Below, one piece after another: positions 1 to 6,704 of a stretch of DNA of 15,278 bases. The notes under the pieces are model-generated. The model saw only the letters and a program-made list of their open reading frames with translations. It made no database searches and was not told the DNA's origin. The stretch lies in the NCBI GenBank assembly GCA_023807065.1, contig JAJJLU010000882.1:1-15278 (forward strand), given 5' to 3'. Numbering within the stretch: position 1 is the stretch's first letter; the number at the start of each line of letters is the position of its first letter. The position numbers were made by a program, and so were the translations under genes. Source of the stretch: Isotricha intestinalis. Lineage: Eukaryota > Ciliophora > Litostomatea > Vestibuliferida > Isotrichidae.

Positions 1-28
1 CCCCAATCCCCAATCCCCAATCCCCAAT
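1..28. repeat. Telomere, four perfect CCCCAAT repeats
   Basis: Four exact tandem copies of the 7-base unit CCCCAAT sit at the very first base, followed directly by an AT dinucleotide run (27-38). C-rich strand 5' to 3' at the left end is the orientation of a chromosome terminus, the G-rich strand being (ATTGGGG)n running outward. In a sequence where C or G tracts are almost absent, such a block is not expected by chance. The unit differs by one base from the CCCCAA repeat of Tetrahymena and related ciliates. The array is probably cut short by assembly. An internal (interstitial) telomere tract cannot be excluded because nothing lies to its left here. Confidence 0.9.
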
Positions 29-848
29 ATATATATATACATTATATAATTATAATATTCAAATAATTAAAAAAAAATAATGAAATTCAAAATATTTAAA
101 ATATAAAAAATTAAATTTACAATAATTTAATATATTAAAAATCATTAAGTAATTAAAATTATTTATAAAAATGGAATTATATATAATTAATATATGTTTT
201 GATAAAAACATACTTTATGAAAATGTTATTTTTTACTAACATTGTTAATAACTTTAATTTTAGATAAATAAAGTTATAATTAACCAATAAATATAGAAAT
301 ATAAAAATTTTTTATGAAAATCATAATACTCTTCCAAAATTTATAATATCTTAAACATTCTATATAGAATGCAACTCCTTTTAAAATTGATATATTAACT
401 TATATATTAAATAAAATATCAAAATATTCACAAAAAACAAAATAATTTATAAAATAATTATAAGAAAATTATGAATGAATATTGTATTATATTTTAAATA
501 AGAAATATAAATGTAGAAAGAATAAAAATAATAATTTAAGAAATTGAAAATGTAATCTAACTATGATTAACAATTAATTGTCATTTAAAAAAAAATTAAA
601 ATTAAAATTCAATTATTAATATCTCAGTAATTAAAAATAATAATAATAATAAAAATAAATAAATAAAATAAAATAATGTAATGGAAAAATAGCTTATATA
701 TTTTTTACATTATTGAATAATTCTATGGTTTAATTAATTTAATTAAATGTTTGTCATAAAAAAATTATTGAAAAAATTGAGTTAACGAAAAAATAATAAT
801 TGTTTAAATTTGAATAAAACATTTATCTAATAAATTATATTAAAAAAT
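29..848. other. Subtelomeric gene-free spacer
   Basis: Extremely AT-rich sequence between the telomere and the first gene. It has an (AT)n tract next to the telomere, many A and T runs, and an AAT/AAAT microsatellite around 636-676. All frames are densely closed on both strands. The last few dozen bases before the ATG at 849 are A/T only, as is usual ahead of genes in such genomes. I see no RNA gene and no definable promoter element. Confidence 0.6.
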
Positions 849-3800
849 ATGAATCGAAAATACATAAGGATTTTCTTAACAAAAGATGTAAATTATAAAA
901 AAATAAATGATTATCCTTTCATAATTTTAAATCCTTTTGAAAATAATAATAAAAAAACATTTACCTTATCTCAAATAAAGCTCATTTTAGAAAATGATAA
1001 TATTAATGTTTCAAAGATTGATCAATTTAAGTATTATTCAAATGAAAAAGGAGGGTATATTAATATCAAATTAAACAACGAATATCCTTTAGATAATTGT
1101 TTAACCTTATATTTACATTTAAAAAAAATAACAGATTCTGAAATATTAGAAATGGAAAAAAAAATATGTTGTTTAGAACAACAATTACAAATTCAAAAAA
1201 ATATTTTTCCATCAACTCCAAAAACTAATTTAGATTTTTCTCGTCAATCTTCAGCTTGTGAATATGATTTAATATTTTTATATTCTTCTCCAATTGTAAA
1301 ACAAATAAAATCAAATGAATCAAATCCTAAATACAATGAATTTAATGAACAAATAAATTATAGAAAAGAAATTCAAGGAATAGTAAATACAATAAAAAAC
1401 TCAAAGAAACAATTTAATGCTTTATTTGAATGTGCAAGTGATGATAATTTAATAAATTCAATTAGAAAATATCCTAAAATTTTACATATAAGTGCTCATG
1501 GAATCATATATAAAGAGAAAGATGAAGAAATGTTTAAATTATGTTTAGAAAATAATGGTTGTGCTGATTTTATAAAAGAAGATAGAATAAAAAGTGTATT
1601 AAATGATGCAATATCAAAAATAAATTTAGTTTTCATTGGAGCTTGTGATAGCGAAAAATTAGGTTATCTTTTTTATAAATCTGGAGTCAAAAATGTAATT
1701 TGTGTTCGAGAAATGACAAAAATTTCGGATAAAGGAGCTCGTAATTTTTCAAAAAAGTTTTATGAATTATTATTAAAAGGAGATTCTGTTAAAGAAGCAT
1801 TTAATAAATCAAAAAAATCTTTTAATGACATATCTTTTAATGATGTTATTATGGAATGTTGTTGTAATCATAGACATAAAGAACATTGTAAATATAATTC
1901 TAAAAGTAATAAAGAAAAAATTCAATTCCATAATACATTCCATGTTAAAGAACCTAATAAAAATATAATTAAAAATAAATCTAATATAAAAAAATGTATG
2001 TGTTTTTATTCTGAATATCATATTCATGATAAAAAATGTAAAATATTAGAAAACCCAGATATTCATTTATTAGAGAAAGAAGAAATTGATGGTGGAAATA
2101 AAGTGAAGATTTGTTGTTGTTCACCAAATATTCCTCATAATGAAAGCAATAAATTTAAATTATTTACAAATGAAAATGAAGAAAATAAAAATGAAAATAA
2201 AATATTTGAAAAATTAAATAATGGAAATTTTATTATTAATAACAATTGTTGTACTGAATGTGATGTGTTTAATATTATGAAAAAAAAAATTAAATTTATT
2301 GGAAGAGGAGAGCAAACTAAAACAATAATGGATATGATTTCAAAGAAAGGAAAAAGGAATAAATTTTTTTTAATTTATGGACCGAAAAATTCTGGTAAAA
2401 AGACTTTTGCTAAGAATTGTTCATTTTATTTACGAGAAAGAAACAAAATCGAAAAAATAGAGTTTATAAATCTTGATTCAATTTTTTATTGTTATTCAAA
2501 ACAGAATATCCAAAATTTAATTAAACAAATATCAACAAAAAGACAAGACGGAAGTGAGATTTCAAAAAATAAAATTTTCATCATTATATCATTTCCTTCA
2601 AATATTGAAGAAGAGTCTTTATTTAAATGTGTTAAATCAGTTTTAGAAATTTTGTATAATTATAATGAATTTATATATTTGTTATTAATTGATACTGAAA
2701 GTGATGAAAATAAGTTTTCAAATATATTTTCTAATAAAGAATATTGTTTAATTCAAATGACTCCTTTATCAAAGGAATGCAGCACAATATTATTCAAAAA
2801 AATTGTTCTCAAAAATCCTAATTATGAATTTTATACTCAAGAAGAAATAAATCAATTACTTGAAATTACTAATTGTTATCCAAGAGGAATAATAGATTTA
2901 TATTTTTCAATCAATGGAGCTAAAAAATTTGAAGATTTAAAAGAAAATTTGTCTAATACAACAAAAATATTAGAAAATTTAAAAATGGAAATAATTTCTT
3001 TTTTTGTAAATAATTCTCAAATTTCAAAATTATTATTTTTACTATCAATTTTACCAAAAGGACTAAGTAAATTCCAAATAGATTTAATTATGGAAAAAAA
3101 TTATGAAAATGAATTAAATAATAATAATGTAATTAATAAAATCTTTAAAGAAAAACAACAAGAATATTGGTATAAAATAAAGGAATTTTTAATAACTCAA
3201 GTGATAAAATGTACAAGTCAAAAATCTAAAAAAAAATGGATAATTGAAGCAGTGAAATTATTTTCTAAACTTTTTAGAATAATAATAGAAAATAATCAAG
3301 AAAAAAAAAATAATGATGATATTACAAATTATGAATTTAATGCTATTAATAATGAAGGAATATGGAAAACTTTTAATAAAAAATATTTTGATAAATGCTT
3401 TTCTAATTTACCAACTGATAAAAAAATAAATATTCAATTTTTAAAAAAACATAGATATAATTTAGAATGTTTATTTTTAAATTACCAAGAATTAATAATG
3501 AATATTTTAGAAGAAAAAAATTTAGAATTTAAAGAATATTTAGAACAAATTTTATTATGTCTTCCTTCTTTATATAAATTGGATAATAGAAAAGAAGAAT
3601 GTATTTCTTTATTATATCAATATAGAGAATTATCACAAAACTTTAATTTGAAAAATTCACAAGATAGATTAAACTTATTTTTATATAGTTTGGAATATGA
3701 CTCTTCTTTTAATCCTTCAAATTATTTTTTTTCTCAAAATTATATTGATAATGAAATCTATAAAGAAGGACAAGCAGAAAGTTATTTTTTAAAAGGAATT

Positions 3801-5786
3801 AAACTAATTCAAATTAAAGAAGCCCCAAAAGAAATTATAAAAAATTTAAATGATTCAAATCACTTTTTTCAAAAACTTAAAAATTATAATAAAATATCAA
3901 TGATTAATTTTATATTAGGAGAATATCATAACAAAGAATTATCTAAATATGAAGAATCAATTCAATATTATGAAAAGGCAATAAATTATTCTGCAAAAAA
4001 TAATGAAACTATTTTTATAAAAAGTAATTTAGAAATTGCTAAAGTATTTGAAAAATTAGAAAAATTTGATAAAGCCTATAATTATGCAAAAAATGCTTAT
4101 AATAAATTAGAAAAAGAAAATAATACTTTATCACTAGAAGTTAATAATTATTTAATTGTCTTAAAACAAAAAAAACAATATCCAATTGTAATGTTAACAG
4201 CAAATCCTTTTTTTAATATTAATGGAGATGAAATTCCAGCTTATATAAATAATGAATATTTGATTTTGAAAAAATTAGAAGACAAAATTAAAAATAATAT
4301 CAGATTTAAACATTTGGTTTTGAACAAAAATAATTTTGAAGAAACATTAAATTTAAAAGGTGAACTTTTAATTATTAAAAGTGATGATTATTACAATTTA
4401 AGTGATGTTATTGTATTTGAAAATGAAAAAGGACAAAGTTATTTATATTCAATGGAAGAAATGATGAAAAATAATTTTAAATGTGATTTTCAAATAGTTA
4501 TTTTAGGTTTTATAAATAGTGAAAAAATTAAAGATTATTTTTTGAAAATAGGAGCTAATAATATTATTTTTTTTAAAAATTTAGATGAAGAAAATCCAAT
4601 TAATGTTTTGAATTATAATAATTTTATAGGTTGCTTTATTTCAAATTTTATAGAAAAAATAATAAATAAACCATTTAAAATTGCTTTTGACGAAACTTTA
4701 AATTCTTCAGATTTAATTAAAAAATCAAGTTCTCTCTTTAAAAATTCTGTTTCATATTATTTAAGTAATAATGCAAATGAAAATAAAGAAATATTTAATA
4801 TTTATAAACAAAAAAATGGAAAAATTCATTTTAACTATCCAATTATCCCTAAAAAACTTGAAATCACTAAAAATAATTTTAAAGAAATTTTGAATAAAAA
4901 AATTGATATTTTTCAAATAATAGAATTAATATATAATAACCAAATAATTAATATTTATGGAAACTCAAATAATTTAAAATATTCGGTTATAAATGCAGTT
5001 GCTTATTTTTTTCATAGACAAAACATTTTTGAAATTAAAATAGAAAAACAAGTTAAATCAATTCAAGAAATTTCTAAATTTATAGACACTTCTCAGCAAA
5101 AAAAAAATCTTTTAATAATTATATTTGTGGATAAACAATTATTATATAATTCAAAAGGGAATTTAAAAAAATGTTTTATTGGAAAAGATACCATTCATGG
5201 TGTTTTTGTTTCAAAAAAAAAATTAATAAATGAAAAAATATGTTATGAAATAAAAAATTATCAATATAAAGAAGAAGAAAGTGAAAAATATGAAAAAAAC
5301 TCAATTAAATCAAATAAATCAAAAAAATCAAAAAAATTGACAAAAAAAAAATCTTCCAAAAAAAATAATGGGAATTTAATTGTTGGTTTCTTTAATGATT
5401 TTATTAATAGAACTTTTTCAAATAATGGAATGAATATTATAAATAAAAAAGATAGTAATAATAATAAAGGAAACTTTGATAATAGTGAAATTAAGTTAAT
5501 TAACAAAAAACATTCTGAAAAATATGTTGTCATTGATAAATTAAATAATAATGAATTTAGAGAAAATTATTATGAAATGATGTCTTTAGATGAAATTTCA
5601 TATATAAGAACTAATTCTGAACAACATGATTTTTCTAATACTTTTACTTTTGAAGATAAAAAAGAAAATGAAAAAGAAAATGAAAAAGAAAATGAAGAAG
5701 TAAATGAAGAAGAAAATGAAAAAGAAAATGAAAAAGAAAAAGAAAAAGATGATTTCTCATTATTTAATGCAAGTTTTGATAGTTAA
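849..5786 (+). CDS. Large CHAT protease / STAND NTPase protein with a second, degenerate CHAT-NTPase module
   Basis: Predicted 1645-residue intracellular protein with no signal peptide. Order of parts: residues 1-95 a beta-rich region that reads like a ubiquitin-like fold; about 96-120 a coiled coil; about 139-328 a CHAT (caspase-like) protease domain with LHISAHGI (H217) and FIGACDSEKLG (C266), the expected His/Cys dyad; 335-472 a Cys/His-rich insert; about 480-690 a STAND-type NTPase with FIGRG (483-487), P-loop GPKNSGKKT (511-519), PLS (639-641) and NCYPRGI (675-681); about 720-800 a probable winged helix; about 974-1095 TPR-like helices; about 1111-1290 a CHAT-like domain lacking the dyad; about 1350-1470 an NTPase-like domain with eroded P-loop; 1487-1505 a Lys/Ser tract; then a Lys/Glu/Asn tail. 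CHAT-STAND-TPR proteins are generally regulated proteases or NLR-like sensors; ligand and substrate are unknown here. ATG 849 is the first start, after dense stops. TAA stop; AATAAA at 5811. Confidence 0.93.
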   Translation: MNRKYIRIFLTKDVNYKKINDYPFIILNPFENNNKKTFTLSQIKLILENDNINVSKIDQFKYYSNEKGGYINIKLNNEYPLDNCLTLYLHLKKITDSEILEMEKKICCLEQQLQIQKNIFPSTPKTNLDFSRQSSACEYDLIFLYSSPIVKQIKSNESNPKYNEFNEQINYRKEIQGIVNTIKNSKKQFNALFECASDDNLINSIRKYPKILHISAHGIIYKEKDEEMFKLCLENNGCADFIKEDRIKSVLNDAISKINLVFIGACDSEKLGYLFYKSGVKNVICVREMTKISDKGARNFSKKFYELLLKGDSVKEAFNKSKKSFNDISFNDVIMECCCNHRHKEHCKYNSKSNKEKIQFHNTFHVKEPNKNIIKNKSNIKKCMCFYSEYHIHDKKCKILENPDIHLLEKEEIDGGNKVKICCCSPNIPHNESNKFKLFTNENEENKNENKIFEKLNNGNFIINNNCCTECDVFNIMKKKIKFIGRGEQTKTIMDMISKKGKRNKFFLIYGPKNSGKKTFAKNCSFYLRERNKIEKIEFINLDSIFYCYSKQNIQNLIKQISTKRQDGSEISKNKIFIIISFPSNIEEESLFKCVKSVLEILYNYNEFIYLLLIDTESDENKFSNIFSNKEYCLIQMTPLSKECSTILFKKIVLKNPNYEFYTQEEINQLLEITNCYPRGIIDLYFSINGAKKFEDLKENLSNTTKILENLKMEIISFFVNNSQISKLLFLLSILPKGLSKFQIDLIMEKNYENELNNNNVINKIFKEKQQEYWYKIKEFLITQVIKCTSQKSKKKWIIEAVKLFSKLFRIIIENNQEKKNNDDITNYEFNAINNEGIWKTFNKKYFDKCFSNLPTDKKINIQFLKKHRYNLECLFLNYQELIMNILEEKNLEFKEYLEQILLCLPSLYKLDNRKEECISLLYQYRELSQNFNLKNSQDRLNLFLYSLEYDSSFNPSNYFFSQNYIDNEIYKEGQAESYFLKGIKLIQIKEAPKEIIKNLNDSNHFFQKLKNYNKISMINFILGEYHNKELSKYEESIQYYEKAINYSAKNNETIFIKSNLEIAKVFEKLEKFDKAYNYAKNAYNKLEKENNTLSLEVNNYLIVLKQKKQYPIVMLTANPFFNINGDEIPAYINNEYLILKKLEDKIKNNIRFKHLVLNKNNFEETLNLKGELLIIKSDDYYNLSDVIVFENEKGQSYLYSMEEMMKNNFKCDFQIVILGFINSEKIKDYFLKIGANNIIFFKNLDEENPINVLNYNNFIGCFISNFIEKIINKPFKIAFDETLNSSDLIKKSSSLFKNSVSYYLSNNANENKEIFNIYKQKNGKIHFNYPIIPKKLEITKNNFKEILNKKIDIFQIIELIYNNQIINIYGNSNNLKYSVINAVAYFFHRQNIFEIKIEKQVKSIQEISKFIDTSQQKKNLLIIIFVDKQLLYNSKGNLKKCFIGKDTIHGVFVSKKKLINEKICYEIKNYQYKEEESEKYEKNSIKSNKSKKSKKLTKKKSSKKNNGNLIVGFFNDFINRTFSNNGMNIINKKDSNNNKGNFDNSEIKLINKKHSEKYVVIDKLNNNEFRENYYEMMSLDEISYIRTNSEQHDFSNTFTFEDKKENEKENEKENEEVNEEENEKENEKEKEKDDFSLFNASFDS
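1263..1832 (+). other. CHAT protease domain coding segment (catalytic copy)
   Basis: Encodes about residues 139-328 of the large protein. It opens with a hydrophobic strand ending in a proline (YDLIFLYSSP), then a helix with an acidic residue, a strand plus SAHG carrying H217, and a second strand FIGAC carrying C266. SEKLG and a strand around KNVICVRE follow, and the domain closes with a helix rich in F and A that ends the usual CHAT fold. The spacing between the His and Cys (49 residues) fits caspase-like CHAT domains. Both catalytic residues are present, so I infer activity. Cleavage specificity cannot be read from sequence. Confidence 0.88.
1851..2264 (+). other. Cys/His-rich insert with three related motifs
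   Basis: Encodes residues about 335-472, between the CHAT and NTPase domains. Three clusters share a C-x-C start and a downstream His: C337-C339 with H341, H343, H346 and C347; C383 and C385 with H391, H393 and C397; C422-C424 with H430. A fourth short cluster has C467, C468 and C471. The spacing from the second Cys of C-x-C to the conserved His is 6 to 8 residues. This looks like metal, probably zinc, binding by repeated units, but it matches no finger type I can name. The linkers between clusters are Asn/Lys rich and probably flexible. Confidence 0.55.
4179..4740 (+). other. Pseudo-CHAT domain coding segment
   Basis: Encodes about residues 1111-1297. It follows the same strand and helix order as the catalytic CHAT copy: YPIVMLTANP matches YDLIFLYSSP, LLIIKSDDY matches ILHISAHGI, IVILGFINSEKI matches LVFIGACDSEKL, and the segment after it (YFLKIGANNIIFFKN) matches LFYKSGVKNVICVRE. 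The catalytic His is replaced by D1179 and the Cys by I1222. The SEK motif after the Cys position is kept in both. The match is by eye, but it is in register over four separate blocks, so I consider it homologous. It should be inactive as a protease and may be regulatory or ligand binding. Confidence 0.72.
5661..5747 (+). repeat. In-frame GAAAATGAAAAA microsatellite
   Basis: A tandem tract with 6- and 12-base periodicity (GAAAAT / GAAAAA units) near the 3' end of the large CHAT gene. It encodes an alternating Lys, Glu and Asn tail that ends about 15 residues before the stop. All units keep the frame. It probably varies in length by replication slippage, so the copy number in the assembly may not be exact. 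Confidence 0.8.
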
Positions 5787-6704
5787 TATTTTTATTATCT
5801 TATAAATTATAATAAATTTTTAAAAATTAAAGTATTAATTATGAAAATAATTAAATATAAATAATTTATTTTGTTTCTGGTTTTACTTACTTTCAATTTT
5901 TTTAAAGAAATTCATTATCTACTTTTAATTAATGAATTTACAATCATTATTTGATATAATAAATTTTTTAATATAAATAACGGAGAAATCTTTTGATTAT
6001 TTGAAGAAGTCAAAAAATAGTATATATATAAACATTAAATTATAAAAGTATATTCTTTAAATTTGAACAAATAATTTTTTTATTTTTTGGCAAAGACAAA
6101 AATGATGAATTCTTTCATAATTATTTAAAATTGTTTAAAAAATAAATTACCATTTATTTATGATGATCTAATCAAAAACAAAAAGATTAAAATTTATAAC
6201 TAAAATAATTATTTATATTATTTTATTAAATTAAAGTTTTTTAAATGAAGGAAATTTCAAAATTGAGGAATGATTGATATTTCAAATTCTCTCTATAATA
6301 ACAAAAAATGAATTATTTGAGAAAATTTACAAAACAAATAAATTTATAATTTATAAATATTTGATTATCCAAAAATAATGACTAAATCTCAATAATATGT
6401 TTATTTTATATATTGATTTCTTAGAATTATGAAAAAATTTAAAGTTGCCTTTATTGTATTCATAAAAAAAAAATTAGATAAAAATATTGAATTATTCTTT
6501 TAATAATTGAATTGAAATATAAAAGAAGAATATTTTGAAAAAACCTTATTTAGAAATTTTCTGGTATTAAAATTAAATATATTTTATGTAAAATAGTATA
6601 TGAAAGTTGATTAAAATTTTTTAATTTTAATCTTATCATTTATATATTTAATGTTAAAATAATTTTTCTTTTTTATGATTTATTTGTTAAAAATTAAATA
6701 AAAT
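5787..6704. other. Intergenic spacer with broken coding-like stretches
   Basis: A 918-base region between two plus-strand genes. The first 240 bases and the last 300 or so are A/T runs without readable frames; they should include the 3' untranslated region of the CHAT gene and the 5' region of the membrane protein gene. The middle holds stretches that read like protein in shifting plus-strand frames, given as a separate pseudogene entry. No tRNA-like or repeat structure was seen. Confidence 0.5.
6032..6378 (+). pseudogene. Candidate gene relic, function unknown
   Basis: Three plus-strand coding-like pieces follow one another in different frames: 6032-6145 (37 codons, including GKDKNDEFFHNYLKLFKK), 6141-6203 (20 codons, NKLPFIYDDLIKNKKIKIYN) and 6280-6378 (32 codons, including ILSIITKNELFEKIYKT). 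The first two overlap at an A-run, so one added or lost A would join them. Their amino-acid usage is like that of the real genes, whereas neighbouring sequence is closed about every ten codons. This suggests an eroded gene rather than chance, but I recognise no family. A spliced gene is possible; I saw no convincing intron borders. Confidence 0.3.

Noticed and set aside
636..676. AAT/AAAT microsatellite as a possible replication origin or regulatory element
   Set aside because: Such runs are common in sequence of this composition and nothing else marks an origin.
1809..2027. 72-codon open frame on the minus strand inside the CHAT gene
   Set aside because: It lies fully opposite a strongly supported coding region and consists of Phe/Ile/Met runs, as expected from reversing AT-rich codons.
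5261..5533. 90-codon minus-strand open frame rich in Leu and Phe
   Set aside because: It is the antisense of the Lys/Ser/Asn-rich tail of the CHAT protein; AAA and GAA codons reverse to TTT and TTC, giving a false membrane-like protein.
849..5786. Use of a ciliate code with TAA/TAG as glutamine
   Set aside because: Over 1600 codons contain no internal TAA or TAG, glutamine is encoded by CAA/CAG, and five of six genes end in TAA.
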